Positions 1 through 12,405 of a stretch of 64,000 bases of DNA are shown piece after piece (within the stretch, counting starts at the first letter, position 1; each line of letters opens with the position of its first letter). The position numbers and the translations under genes are program-made. Location: the NCBI GenBank assembly GCA_012295275.1, contig CM022665.1, forward strand, positions 37,120,433-37,184,432, written 5' to 3'. The notes below the pieces were generated by a model. It made no database searches. It saw nothing but the letters and a program-made list of their open reading frames with translations, and was not told where the DNA came from. This stretch comes from Chrysomallon squamiferum. Lineage: Eukaryota; Mollusca; Gastropoda; Neomphalida; Peltospiridae.

Positions 1-5
1 TAATG

Positions 6-46
6 AATAAAATAAAATAAAATAAAATAAAATAAAATAAAATAAA
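6..46. repeat. (AAAAT)n microsatellite
   Basis: About eight uninterrupted AAAAT units. The same pentamer recurs at 21805-21846 and 33680-33705. Confidence 0.95.
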
Positions 47-48
47 AA

Positions 49-2410
49 TTGTTTATGGACGAACGGTTGTAAAAGATTTGTTTTAGTTGATCTTTCTTTA
101 TCTTTTTTTTTTAACTGAAATTATCAGAATCAAGAACAAAAAAACACAAAAAAAAACAACAACAACAACAGTATCAACAAACAAACATCATATCAATGAA
201 ACGTTGCATTATTTTTGTAATTTATCATCAACGTAACGTCATGTGCAGTTTTAAATTACGTTAATCTTGACGTCATTCGTTTGAAATAAATATCTTCATA
301 ACGGAATAAAGGTCTTTTCAGACACCGGCTTTAAACATTTATTTCACCAACAACAGCAGTTGAAATTGTGAAAAATATTTCCACAGTGATAAAAATTAAC
401 ATGTAGTCTCTAATACATGTATATACTTGCTTACAAACATTCATACACAGAAACATACACATGAACATACATGCACATACACACATATGCACGCACAGAC
501 CACAAACAAAACAAAACAAGAAATAAACACATACACGACTGTAGACATAAATCACAATTTCAATCCAGATTTCCATTTTAGGTAGCTGAACATCAGAAAT
601 ATATAAACTCACACACAAACAAACATACATATACACACTCACACTTATACAAATAGAAACACATATACATGAAGATACATATAGATAACGTACATACACA
701 GAAATTACACTTTACGTAGATACACATGCTCAGTGTGGGTATGTGGGTATATTTATGTGTGTATGTATGCATGTATGTATGTATATCTATGTGTGTTTGT
801 GTTTCTGTCTATGCATGGAAGCACGTATGTCTGTATCTATATCTGTATATATACTTAGGTTTGTATGTATGCTTAGTCATGCAGGTATCCAACATCAGTA
901 GTTATATATGTATATATACTGAACCGCATTAATGTGTGTCGTTGATATTTTAATGTCTATTTTTCCGACAATGTTCATAATGCTGTGATAACGAAGCTGC
1001 TGTCATTTTTCTCCAGTGAATGGCATTCTGTGGCTGACAGGTTTTACTGACGTGTTGTGCTGTTTTTTTTTGCTTGTTTAACATATTAGAGAGCAGAACA
1101 CACTGACAAAGCTTAAACAGTCTGTTTTAATAGCGAGGGCAGTTTGAACATAATTATATTTCGTATATACGTATATATTCATGCATGTGTGAGCATGCGG
1201 GATTGTGCGTTTGAGTGCGTGTATGTATGTATGTATGCTTGAATATATATGTGTGTGTGTGTGTGTGTATGCATGTTAGGACGTGTACATGACTGTGTAC
1301 TTAAACGCACGTACGTTCGTATGTAAGTAATTAAACAAATAAATAGTCATGCTAGTACGATTTTTGAAAGTCACAGTGACTTTTGCTTATCACATTATCT
1401 TTATACTAATTGTGTTTGAACGTGGTTACTTTGCGTGAGGAAAACGTTTTAAAACTGAAAGTCACATTGGTGACTGGGCACATTTCAAACCACTCAAGGC
1501 CATTCAAGTTGTGGTCGTTGTAGTTTGAGTCAACAAGCCAACAGACCATTAGTACGAAACTGACAGGATACTAATGTTGACAAATTGCACTAAACAAATT
1601 GCTCTTGTCCTTATCCCTTTTAATTTAGTCCAGTTCAATTTGGTCGCAGTAAATAACAAATTACTGCGGCGGTTTTTGAAAGTCGTGTTTCTGAACAAGA
1701 GTGTTTGTGTCTATTTTATTTTTGTTTATTATGTTAGTCATACGTTTGTTTGTTTGTTTGTTTGTTTGTTTATTCATGCAGTAGAACACCGGGTTAGTCA
1801 ATTAGTTTTTGTTCGTAAGGTTTTATTATGAAATATTTTTCAAATGAAAAATAAAAATGATGTGGAATTGCCACCATAATCATAGCCACCATTATCTTAT
1901 TGTCATTTATATTATCATTATCATAATTTTCATCAGCATCGCTATCATAATAACAATCTTCGCTATCACCATTATAATGATTAATATGTATTGTGGTATT
2001 AATAAAATCGTGATTTCACCTCAGTGATAACAATTTCATCTTCTTCTTATTTTTAATCTTTATTTTTTTTTTTTTTTTTTTTTTTTTTCAGTAATACATA
2101 ATTTCTTTAACCACATTTTTCTACATAACAGTCGCATTTATTTACCTAAGAATACTTTGTCATTCGTATTTAATGCTGTTTTCGTCTTTTATTCTAATAC
2201 CTTTGCATTACTATGCAAAAACCTCTCTTTCGTGAGTTTCGAAAATCTGAATGGATTCTGTTTTGTCTGGTAAACTTTTAACATGTTTGCCAGTCAGCTA
2301 TTTTGAAGAAGTTCGTTGGTCCTGGGCACGCTGTGGTTGTCTGTTGAATAAGTGTTTCGATAGTAAGTTGTGAGATTACTTTGAGGAATAATCAAATACA
2401 AGGTCTTTTA
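49..2410. other. Non-coding, simple-repeat-rich stretch
   Basis: No gene seen. Positions 410-700 are rich in ACAT/ACAC and 725-880 in TATG/TGTA, so the open frames on either strand read as Tyr-Val-Cys-Met repeats and are artefacts. Positions 1215-1335 hold (TATG)n, (GT)n and ACGTACG-like DNA, 1743-1771 hold (GTTT)n, 1880-2000 hold degenerate ATTATC/ATCATT trinucleotides and 2063-2088 is poly-T. Confidence 0.7.
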
Positions 2411-2419
2411 ATCCCGCGG

Positions 2420-2565
2420 TCAGACTGTAGCACAGTTGTTAGAACGATGGACCAGGACGTGAGGGGTTACAGGATCAAACATCTGTGGTGGCTCTATCTA
2501 ACTGTTTCCTGTGTCGGATAAGATATTTGATTTCCTGTCTGTGGGTAGGTGTATATGTTTACAAA
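2420..2565 (+). mobile_element. Degraded tRNA-derived SINE, copy A (with head)
   Basis: The head has a tRNA-like A box around TGTAGCACAGTTGTTAG and a B box GGATCAAACA, as expected of a pol III promoter. It is followed by a body ending CCTGTCTGTGGGTAGGTG, which matches the CCTGTCTGTGGGATGGTGCA block I recall from mollusc SINEs. The segment with the CGTTCCAGCCAGTGC core, present in the other copies, appears to be deleted. No clean target-site duplication was found, so this is an old insertion. Confidence 0.55.
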
Positions 2566-2954
2566 CGAAACATATCACGTAATTAAACAAGACGTGTATG
2601 ACTGGCAGGTTGTGGTAATTATGTAAAATAGATTCTCAGGTATCATCCGTTCATTCGAAGAGTTCCTCAGTTTACTTTTATCATTCGTTCGTTCGTTCAT
2701 TCAAAGAGTTCGTTAATTTACTATGAGTAATATTTGTATATTATTTCATTCCTGCTTTAACCACATATTAAGTAAGTTAGTAATTTCCTTTTGAGGCATC
2801 TGAACATCAGTAAAATTAACAAACAAACACACAACCTAACACACCACACAAACACATACATACACAAAACAAACAAATAAATGAATGAATAAATAAATAA
2901 GTACACACATACATAAATGAATGAATAAATAGCAACAGAATTTATTAAGAATTT

Positions 2955-3245
2955 GTTCATCCACTTCCCCAAGTAACACTCAGTAATACTGAATCAGAAT
3001 TCGATCCCATTAACCGTCACTCATTTTTAACTATTTCATCATCGAGTCCGTAAATTGCCTTCCAGTGCATTTTAACCATTAATTTAAAATATATAACGTT
3101 TAAAAAAAAAAAAAAAAAAAAAAAAATATTCGTACACTACTTCCTCAGTTCATTGCTGGTACTTCTTGTATCACGATTCGATCCCAGTGCTGCACTGCAT
3201 CATCTAGTCTGGTAATTGCCTTCTGGTGCACCTAAAAGATGGTCA
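2955..3245. repeat. Two diverged copies of a ~115-bp sequence, ~178 bp apart
   Basis: Copy 1 (about 2958-3078) and copy 2 (about 3134-3240) share ATTCGATCCCA, CATCATCnAGTC and AATTGCCTTCnGGTGCA in the same order. A poly-A run (3102-3126) separates them. The ATTCGATCCC block resembles a tRNA B box, so these may be two old SINE-like insertions or a local tandem duplication. Confidence 0.6.
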
Positions 3246-4287
3246 ACGAATTTGACAGTGTGGCAGCACTTGAACTCTGTGTGGCCCACTCGTCTCGTCG
3301 TTTAGCCCATGATGACGGCTATTAACGAATCATTTTTATCAGCTTTCCACACTGTAATGCGATTAAACTAATCCAGACAAATTCTAAGGACATTTCGCTT
3401 TCAGTGACGCGAAGTGATGTGATAACCTCGTTTTGAATTTGTCTCTAAATTACAGCCGTATCTGGTAAAAGTGGGAACACGAGGCACATTAATTTGTAAT
3501 CACTGCGCTACAGCTACAGTGTCTGCAATTGTCTTTGTTCATCCTATTCAGAATTTTACGACTGGTTCACTTAATGTCGCAGAAATTTCTTTTCGAAAAC
3601 ATTCACTGCGGTTTTCACTGAAATTTGTTTTTCTTCTTTTTTAAACATTATTTTCTTCGACATGTAAATGGAGTGATCATTCTTGAATAAAACAGCTTGT
3701 AAAAGATTCAGACGTATTATTCTTTTCTTAAAATTTTTATTCGATGATGAACTAAATACAAAAGAATCATTATCATCACCAATAGGATCAGTACCAATAC
3801 TGGAAAGACATTATTATATATACATATTCTACCATCGTTGCAATCATCAGTAACATAAATAATGCATCTATCATATGTGAATAATACAGATATTACGCAA
3901 GATCCACAAGATCCACAACAGAAACATTATAAACATCATGACCATTAACTTTACAAACTCAGATTATTTTGACACCAAATTTAAAAGTATAATGTATTAT
4001 TAAAAAATAAATATTCCAAAAACAAGAAGTCATCATCATCAACAACAATAACAACAGCCTCTCACATACCAACGACAACGACCTCAGAAGAATGATCACT
4101 TCGTACAAGATGGAGTGGAATGACAATACCAGCTTGTCTGAGTGCAGCGTACCTGTAAGCAATGGATCAAGGGACAGACCACTGTAATCTGCTGTCAGTG
4201 TCAGAGACCAGACCATCGTCAGAAAATGGATACATTTGAACACCGAGTTTGACGTGGAGATAGGCTGAGACTCGTAACTCAGTGGCA
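3246..4287. other. Unique AT-rich DNA, nothing identified
   Basis: No convincing ORF, RNA gene or long repeat. Stop codons are dense in all frames. Open frames on the minus strand near 3960-4310 lack codon structure or recognisable domains. Confidence 0.6.
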
Positions 4288-4500
4288 GGACCGTCGTCTG
4301 AGCGGAATTCAAGTTAACTCATCTCTGTTTATGTACCATACGATTTATAATTTGTATAAGGACAAATTCGATGGCTACCGGTGGTTGTCGTCTGAGCGAA
4401 GTGTATGTTGTTAACTACGTCGTACCATTTTTGTTTATGTGTATCGTAAATACAGAAATGCTTTCTACAAATGTTTCAGGACCGTCGTCTGAAATAAACG
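4288..4500. repeat. Three-unit tandem repeat, ~96-bp period
   Basis: The motif GTCGTCTGA occurs at 4292, 4387 and 4484, a spacing of 95 and 97 bp. Between the first and second pairs the blocks GTTAACT, GTTTATGT and a CGnnnATA segment recur in order. Units are diverged, so the array is old. Confidence 0.7.
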
Positions 4501-4606
4501 TTTGTTTCGCCTTATTTCCAGTTCCAATCCGTGTTCATTCACGTTTAAAGACCATTATTTTCTTTCTAAAGAAAAGGTGCGTATAATAATGACGACGATG
4601 ACGATG

Positions 4607-4637
<31 letters not shown>

Positions 4638-6537
4638 ATGCATCTTTTCTATATTATTATTATCTGTATTCGTGTTACACATAAATCGTATGAAAACAGG
4701 CACAAGACGGTGTTTCATTCAACTTTATTGCTTTGTTTCCCCAACTTAATAAACACAGAGACCTCGTCCTCTGCTCCGTTTGTGTTGCAATGGGCAAATA
4801 TGATATGACAAGGGCATTGTAACGTGTGTTTACAAACATCGCTTTTCATTCAGAATGCATACTTCGCAAATGTGTCCACCCTTTATGTACACCTTTAGAG
4901 ATAGTTACATGCACTCAGAAAATGACAGTGTAGTGCGAAACATGCAATTTATCGTTACCGGCAAAATATATACTTCAGTTTATAATTATTGTCACAGTGT
5001 CATTTCAAAAAACGGCGTGTCCTCTAAAGTAATATTTCACGATCACTGATAAAGATTAAGTTTGGTTATTATTGCCAATTAATGTTTTGGTTTATTCAGA
5101 ACTGATATTATTACAGTTTTTAAAAATGTAGTTTATTATATATATATATATATATATACACAAGGATCTGAACACCCACATTGATATAGAAAATATGTAT
5201 TAAAGGAAATATTTTATATGCACCTTACCACATACGTATGTGTTGACTATCTGTATTCATTTATCCATTTCTTCTTAAAATACCCAGATATTTTGCCTTT
5301 ATTACCAGTTAATCTTTTTGTTGATTCACTGTAATCAAATTCGAATTATTTTATCTGTTTATTAAAGATTTAAAATAAAATAAAAATACAATAATTATTA
5401 ATTTATGCTTTTGTATTATTATTTATTATTATTACTATTTCTCTCTACATATTACGCAGTATTTTTGTGATTATCTTTCTGTTTATGACAACTATGAATA
5501 ACTGCCAATTTTCTTCTTTTTTTTTTTTTTTTTCTCTGTCATTCAAGGACATCTTCTAAAATTCTAATTTGCAATTAGTTTCACATCACTGTTGTATAAA
5601 AAGAGAAGCGCTATTTCTGTTTCTTTCATGTAGCAAATTACTGAAATCTAATTCATTGCATGTTTTTCTTTAAGTAAGAAAATTGCTAAAGTAAACTTTG
5701 CTTTCCAGTTAACAACCTGATTAGCTGCCAAAATAACTTAGAATAAAAACACTGTTTTCCGTGTGTAAGTTCTTACCTGAAAGTAAAAAGAATGAGACAA
5801 AAAGAAAAAAAGGAAAAAGAGGGTGGTTTGGGGAAGTAAAACAAACCATAACAAGGATGTCTGACTAAACAGGCACAAACATGTCGAGCTAAAAGTGTGA
5901 TTTCTGTAAACACCCAATTAAAGTCTTTAACAGCTGAAAAACTTGTCCGTATCACTCGAGATAATATTGATAGAGGGTTTTCACACCAACGCGAAATGAA
6001 ATCTTCAAACATGGTTACAAATACTCAAATAACAAACAGAAATGGCTGAACAGTATGTTTGGTGTCCAGTGCGGGACTTATTGACTCGATAAACACGTTT
6101 AATTTAAACTGTACACACTGTCCAGACAGCTTTTTGCTTTGTTAACATGGCCCAAAGCAATTAGCTTCTTTCGGGAAAAGTCGACGATGAAGGGGTTTCA
6201 GGACCGGTTTTGTTCTTTGACACGTAATTCAGGTCATCCGTTTTGGCGCACCCTCCATTTCTCAAAAACAGCTGCTGCTCTGAATGACAAGAGTCTGCAA
6301 AATTCAAGGTTTATTTTATTTATTTTTTAAGTAGCCGTAAAATAAATTTTAATAATAAACAATTAATTTTGTTCTGTGACTGACCCAACAGTTTGGACAG
6401 ATAAATACCGTTTTTATTATTATTATTATTATTAGGCCTACTGTTGTTGTTGTTGTTGTTGTCGTCGTTGATGCTGTTAGTGTTGTTCTTGTTTCAATAG
6501 AAATAAAGTTAACACATAAATATATTAAAACTTTCGG
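4501..6537. other. AT-rich non-coding DNA with short simple repeats
   Basis: Holds (AAT)n around 4597-4640, (TA)n at 5136-5158, poly-T at 5517-5533, (ATT)n at about 6413-6435 and (GTT)n at about 6440-6480. Short open frames at 4855-5049, 5773-6012 and 6139-6330 have no recognisable motif. No gene is supported. Confidence 0.6.
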
Positions 6538-6549
6538 AAAAAAAAAAAA

Positions 6550-6580
<31 letters not shown>
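6538..6580. repeat. Abutting A16 and T27 homopolymers
   Basis: An uninterrupted A run switches directly to an uninterrupted T run, forming a 43-bp self-complementary A/T block. Confidence 0.95.
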
Positions 6581-6585
<5 letters not shown>

Positions 6586-6836
6586 GGAGTCAATAAAGGA
6601 CTGGCAACATGATCCAACAAATATAATAACCAAAATATGTGTAAATTAAAACACATGCAAACGCAAATAAACATTAATCTTCCCAAACTAACTTCTGTGT
6701 AATAGTTTAAATGTTACCCGCAATGTTTTTATGTTTCCATTTCCACTTTGACATTTTATTACGAAAATCTTTAATCCAACATAATGGATATTTATGTTCT
6801 ATCAGTATTAACATAATTTGAAGCCTTTTTATCTAT

Positions 6837-7080
<244 letters not shown>

Positions 7081-7213
7081 GTCTGTGTGTCTGTATGTCT
7101 GTCTATTTTTCTATATATCTATCTATTAATCACTATCTTTTTGTTTATGTATATACACGCGCACAAGACACACAGGTATACACATATACACACACGTAAA
7201 CATACACAAACGT

Positions 7214-7248
<35 letters not shown>

Positions 7249-8096
7249 AACCAAGCACAACAAATCACAACGGTTTTGTATCACAGTCTTTTCACTTCGT
7301 GTTTGACAATGTAACGTTATTTGTAAAGCCAAAGAAAGCTGCTTCCACCGATATGTACAAAACATAATCTTGTTTATCTTTACTTATTCCCGCGTGCCCC
7401 CCGAAGCCGCTAAGGACAAAAACCCGGCTCTTGTAGCAAGGACGAAATCGCCTTCCCAGGAATATGCTTTGCACAATGTGTACAATGTCCATGTGTAGTG
7501 ATCTAAACTAACTGACTGACAAAGCCACGATTCACCACACTGATCTTTAATCAAATGTCACGAGAAGAAAAATGACTTATTTGTTTAAAAACGTAGACTC
7601 TTCTCTCTCTCTCTCTCTCTCTCGCGGAGTACACAGAGCCTTGGTCAATACATTAGCCATTCTTCAGTACGTGTTGCCGCCACGTTTTCCACTGACACGA
7701 ATTTGTCAGTGAAAAAGAAAGACGACCGACTTGGTTTCGACATGTCGGTCAAAACTGTGCTGTGTCCCCAGTCTGACCCAGTATGAGATAAGGATGTAGG
7801 ATGCATGTTGTAAAGTCCTCAAAGTTATAAAACATTTTTTTTTTTTTTTTTTTTTTTTGTGCTTACTCCTTGTTAAAGATGAGCTTGTTTAAATTTAGAT
7901 CTTAATTATAACTTGACGCACAAACAAATATACATGCGACAGACATCCACAAACAAAGATTTTAATTTTAACTGTAAAATGTATCGAGGTTTTGTTGAGC
8001 ATATTCTATGCATTTATTGATTTAAATTTCCACCACAGGATTCGCCGCAACAATTAAGATTTACGCACCATTTAAATAAACTAATAGTAAGTTTTT
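7081..8096. other. Non-coding DNA with short microsatellites
   Basis: Contains (CA)n at 7217-7243, (CT)n at 7602-7623 and poly-T at about 7834-7858. A GC-richer patch at 7380-7500 is open on the minus strand but matches nothing I recognise. Confidence 0.6.
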
Positions 8097-8111
8097 TATT
8101 TATTTATCTAT

Positions 8112-8154
<43 letters not shown>

Positions 8155-8155
8155 T
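8097..8155. repeat. (TTTA)n microsatellite
   Basis: About 14 TTTA units with one ATCT-type interruption near the start. Confidence 0.95.
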
Positions 8156-8234
8156 ATTTCTCTTGTTACTGGAAAATTCGTATTCATGAACATTAAATCC
8201 CAAATGCCACTTGATACAAACAAAGATGTCCTTG

Positions 8235-8513
8235 TCAATGGTGGGATGTCGGTAATGAAGATTCATACATCTGACCGCCGAGGGAGGAGCCATACCAGCT
8301 ATTTCTCGTTCCAACCAGTGCTCTTGTTTGGTATGAACTACACTGACTATGTATGAAGAATTACTTGCGAATAATCGGAAAGAGTAACTCTAAACTCATG
8401 GCTCTAAACAGTTTCCTCTCACATTATTTTTCTAGTCGTTAGCCACATACGTGTGATGCTATGTAACTGAAGATAAATACGTTCGGTGAAACAAAACATG
8501 TCTTCCTTTTATG
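8235..8513 (+). mobile_element. Degraded mollusc-type SINE, copy B (near full body)
   Basis: CTATTTCTCGTTCCAACCAG begins at 8299, followed in order by a TAATCGGAAAGAGTA block (about 8373), CAGTTTCCTCTC (about 8409), GTCGTTAGCCACATACGT, and a 3' end ATAAATACGTTCGGTGAAAC leading to a TTCCTTTT-like tail at about 8503-8510. This order matches the SINE body I recall from gastropod and bivalve genomes. The tRNA-like head is too decayed to place with confidence. Confidence 0.75.
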
Positions 8514-8639
8514 TCCTTGTGAACAGGATGTAGTTTAGATCATTATTTTTAACTCGAAAAAAAACACCCAAAAAAACGTGATGATGATGATGGCGTAACC
8601 GCAGTGATAAAAAGTATGGCCAAGATGATCTCGAGGTTC

Positions 8640-8870
8640 ACAGTGCTGATGACATAAGCCTAACTGCTAATTTACTGTCATAAAAAGTACTTTTTATTAC
8701 GACACAACTGCATAAAATATAATTTATTTAAATTTTTTTATGACATAAACGTCATAAAAATATATTTTCATTTTAATTTTATATGATGGCAGGACGTAAA
8801 ATAAATTTGCATTTAAATATTTTATGACGTAACAACATATATATTTTTTTTTATCATGACATTACCAGAA
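8640..8870. repeat. Degenerate tandem array with TGACGTAA/TGACATAA cores
   Basis: Related cores fall at about 8650 (TGATGACATAAG), 8693 (TTATTACGACAC), 8737 (TTATGACATAAACG), 8783 (ATATGATGGCAGGACG), 8821 (TTATGACGTAAC) and 8853 (ATCATGACATTACC). They are joined by AT-only spacers of 33 to 46 bp. The array is diverged, with no two units identical. Confidence 0.55.
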
Positions 8871-9199
8871 ATTAATGAGGCGGTTTCGTTTGAGTATTTC
8901 TCCAAAGGATGTAAAAAGCCATAGAACACATTATAGTAAAATATATGCGTTATATTTTAATACTGTCAAAAATGACTGTGGATATACATTACCAGTGGGG
9001 ATGTTGTAAAGATCGGCACCGCAAGATAAGATATGTGTATTCCATTATGATCGTTAATGCAACATAGCATAATAACGTAACAGCGAGATTATCACTTCAT
9101 TTGTTATAGATATTAAAACGGGTAAATATAGCAACGTACTCAGTGCTGATGTTATGTAACTATCGAATTTCCTGTATCATTAAAATGAAATTTTTATAG

Positions 9200-9432
9200 A
9201 ATATCCAGTGACCGAATTTGACCTGTTTTCAGTTTTTATATCTTTTCTTGCGAACTGTGGTTTTAATGCATATCCCAGAGAGCTGTTTCCTATTCTGACC
9301 AACGCCCTCCAACTGGATTATGAAAAACTGCAGTATTTTCCTGTCTCTGAGAAAGTATATGCGAAGTGTTATTTGCCCGTAACTGAAAGAATAGATTATG
9401 GATATGCGGGAGACGGTATTCGTTTGTCATGA
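9200..9432 (+). CDS. Possible unassigned exon, low confidence
   Basis: A 76-codon open frame follows a T-rich AG acceptor-like site (TTTTTATAG, 9191-9199) and ends at TGA 9430-9432. The product is not low-complexity: it reads like ordinary protein, with ELFPILTNALQLDYEKLQYF followed by PVSEKVYAKCYLPVTERIDY. I recognise no family. There is no upstream exon, no in-frame ATG near the start and no polyadenylation signal close by. It could be a real terminal exon, a fragment of a retrotransposed gene, or a chance ORF. Confidence 0.2.
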
Positions 9433-9574
9433 TGTGAATAATAACACTTCTTCTTCAGATGAAATGAAACAAATATAAAATATAATTCATCACAGCAGAA
9501 CAGAATAGAATTTCATTAAATTAGTCCCTTTTTAAAACCATTTTAGTTGATTTTTTTTTTTTTTCTCTCTCTTA

Positions 9575-9990
9575 AAATGTCAGTAACTGAAAAATAAAGA
9601 GACTAAGCCCAAATTAGTAGCTTGGAAAAGTAATATAAAATGCAATAAGCTAAGCTGAGTAGAATGAGGCAGAAAAAAGGGAATCAAAACGACTGAGCAA
9701 ATGGGAAGGGAAAGGAAAAATGGGATAAATACGATGGATTCGTCTGGAAGAAGGGACAGAAATGAATATACTGTATATACCAAAGCAAATGGGAAGAAAG
9801 AAATGAAAAGGGAATAAGTACGACTAAGTAAATGGCAAAGGGAAAAAAAAAGGGAATAAATACGATGAATACGTACGGAGAGAGAAATGGATATACTATA
9901 TATAAACCAGAATAAATGGGAAGAAGGAAGAGAACAGGAGTTAAATACGACTGAGTAAAAATAAAAGATGGAAAGAAAAAAAAAAGGAAA
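9575..9990. repeat. Hierarchical purine-rich tandem repeat, ~130-bp period
   Basis: GGGAATCAAAACGACTGAGC (9679), GGGAATAAGTACGACTAAGT (9810) and a GGAGTTAAATACGACTGAGT block (about 9938) mark successive units of about 131 and 128 bp. Each unit also contains AATGGGAAG, a GATAAATACGATGRATWCGT block and a TATACTRTATATA block. Within a unit the ATACGACTGAG and ATACGATGGAT segments look like a half-length sub-repeat. The long minus-strand open frame across it is an artefact of purine richness. Confidence 0.75.
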
Positions 9991-11610
9991 AGATAAACTC
10001 ATACATAAACGGTATGCGGGAAAGAAAAATAAAAATAAATGTCGTTAAGCAACCTTTACTTTAGATGACTGTTCTAGAAGGCATATGATGGACACAAGCA
10101 TTATGTCAGTGTTTCTGTGTCAGGTACGGGATTATGTTTGTATTACTTCTAGTGGTTGTTACCTGTCGTCTGCCCGAGATAACATCTGTTATTATCATCA
10201 TTGCAGATAATAGCGTAATTGTAAGAATATTACTTTGGACTGCAGTAAAAGGTGAAATATTCGTAAAGAGAAAATATTATTATGAAATTCACGTATTTTG
10301 TAGATTCTAGTAAAACCACTGGAATAAACCTTTTCTCTGAAGTCTGGTTTTATACAAAATTTAGTTACAATTTTGACCTCCATCCGTAATCATAACATTG
10401 CGTAGCGCACTGAAGCTTGATTTATGATTTATTTGTCTTTTAACGTGAATCAAATTTAATTTATGTAGTTGTTAAATTATGGGAAGGTGTATTCATGGGC
10501 TTCGTTCTGGATTTCAACCTGAATTTATAATTTATAATTTATTTATTTATTTATTTATTTAATTATTTAGATGTGTGTACAGCTTTATACGTTATTATGT
10601 GCCAGCATATATGCAATATCAGTGGACATAGAAACAATTCAAAAGACTGACTTATTTTACGTTGTGGTAGTCTCGATCACCAAAGAGCGTATCGTTCATT
10701 GAACGTCTGTAACATAAATCTGTATTAACGCTGATTCTTAGGCAATGGTGGATCCGCTGACACTAATCTAAAGTAGAGTTAGGAAAATGCTACATTTCAC
10801 AAGTTTCTGAAGTTACGTTAAATGTGATGTAATGCTATTACACATAGTAAAATAAGCCTGCATTTCACAGGCTTATAAATAATGGTCCGGCGAATCGAAG
10901 AAAGTCCAAGCTTGATCCGATTCGGTTCGTTTCGAGAGATTTGTTTAACCTCTTATCAGTTATGTTAAATTCTGATGTAACACTGTTATACGGAATCTAA
11001 GTCTGTATTTAACTAGCTTAAAATATACTGGACAGAAAAGTTAGGGGGTAATAAATATTTTCATATTTGTTTTCAAAGAAAACCCTTATCCAACGGATAT
11101 GAATCATTCACTTGAAATTAAAGAGATCATTTTGTTGACTAAAATTTATAATCAATAAAAAAAATTATGCCATTATGATGTCAAAGAGTACTATTCATCA
11201 GAACAGAGTGAACAAATATTCTATAATCCCACACTTTTTTTGTTCAGTATCATCGCAAAATTTTGTCCAGAAAATATATCGGACCTGTAGCAGACGTGTG
11301 CCAAGCCCGACTCAAGCGACTCTCTGGGGGTCTGCTTCGTTATTTCTGTCCCCACAGTAGCTAATGGCAGTCGAGTTGACACGTGAGATAAACAGCTCAA
11401 TCGTCTTACATCAAGTGGATCACTGCGACCTCTAGCTGTCACTAGTTAAGTGTTTCTCGGTAATGCTGTAACAACATTACAACAGTCAGAGCTGAACTCT
11501 GAAATCTGAAATATTTCGGTTTGTAGACTTAATTCCATTGTCGACAAAATCGTGTCCTAGTTGTGTTGTTGCAGCTGATTTTGTTATAATCTTATTATCA
11601 TTACTGCTAC
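9991..11610. other. Unique AT-rich DNA
   Basis: Only a short (TTTA)n at about 10533-10564 stands out. The patch 11270-11440 is GC-richer but has no supported reading frame or domain. No RNA gene seen. Confidence 0.6.
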
Positions 11611-11639
11611 CTTGATCACTTCTTATGAACCACGGTTTA

Positions 11640-11815
11640 TGTCAGTTGCTTTGCTACTGCTACTATTAATATTACTACTAGTACTGTTACTGCTACTGCT
11701 GTTACTCCTACTACTACTACTGCTGCTGCTGCTACTGCTGCTGCTGCTACTGCTGCTGCTGCTGCTATTACATTTTACTAAACTATTACTGCTTCTATTC
11801 TTCTTATTATCATAA
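11640..11815. repeat. (CTG/CTA)n trinucleotide block
   Basis: Interrupted CTA, CTG and ATT trinucleotides, densest at 11690-11770. Translation gives poly-Leu on + and poly-Ser on -, which are artefacts. Confidence 0.95.
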
Positions 11816-11981
11816 CATTTATAACCGTTAAAATTTATATCAATCACCACAACAAATTAATACTACTACAAATTACTTCAACAATAGCAGAAACAACAGT
11901 TACTATTTTTGTTCTGTTTAAATTACTACAGTTTATACCAGTACAATCACCAGTACTGATGCTTCTACTGCTGCTATCTCC

Positions 11982-12178
11982 ACAATCACTACCGTCTATA
12001 TTTGTTTAGGACTTCTATACTCTATTACTACTACCATTACCATACCACAACCACAACCACAACCACAGCCACAACCACAACCACAACCACAACCACAACC
12101 ACTACCACTACTCGTGTACTAAAACAACTTCTTCTCGTCTATTGCAACTTCTACTACTAAAAGAATACTACTACTCAG

Positions 12179-12212
<34 letters not shown>

Positions 12213-12405
12213 CACGACTACTACTACCGCTACTACTAATATAACATTACATCTACCAGTACTACTACTACTACTTCTACTACAGCTACTACTACTATTA
12301 CTATTATTACCACTACCACTACTAATACTACTAATACTACAGCTATCAGTACTACTAATACCACTACTACTACTACTACTACTACTGTATTGCTGCAGGT
12401 GGTAG
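11982..12405. repeat. Trinucleotide cluster with dispersed flank shared with 36.8 kb
   Basis: Contains (CCACAA)n at 12048-12105 and (CTA)n at about 12183-12380. The segment 11982-12150 also shares non-repeat blocks with 36834-36985 in the same order: CACTACnGTCTATATTTGTT, ACTTCTRTACTCT, ATACCACAACCACAACC and TCGTYTATTGYAAC. This points to a dispersed element or segmental duplication that carries the microsatellite inside it. Confidence 0.75.
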
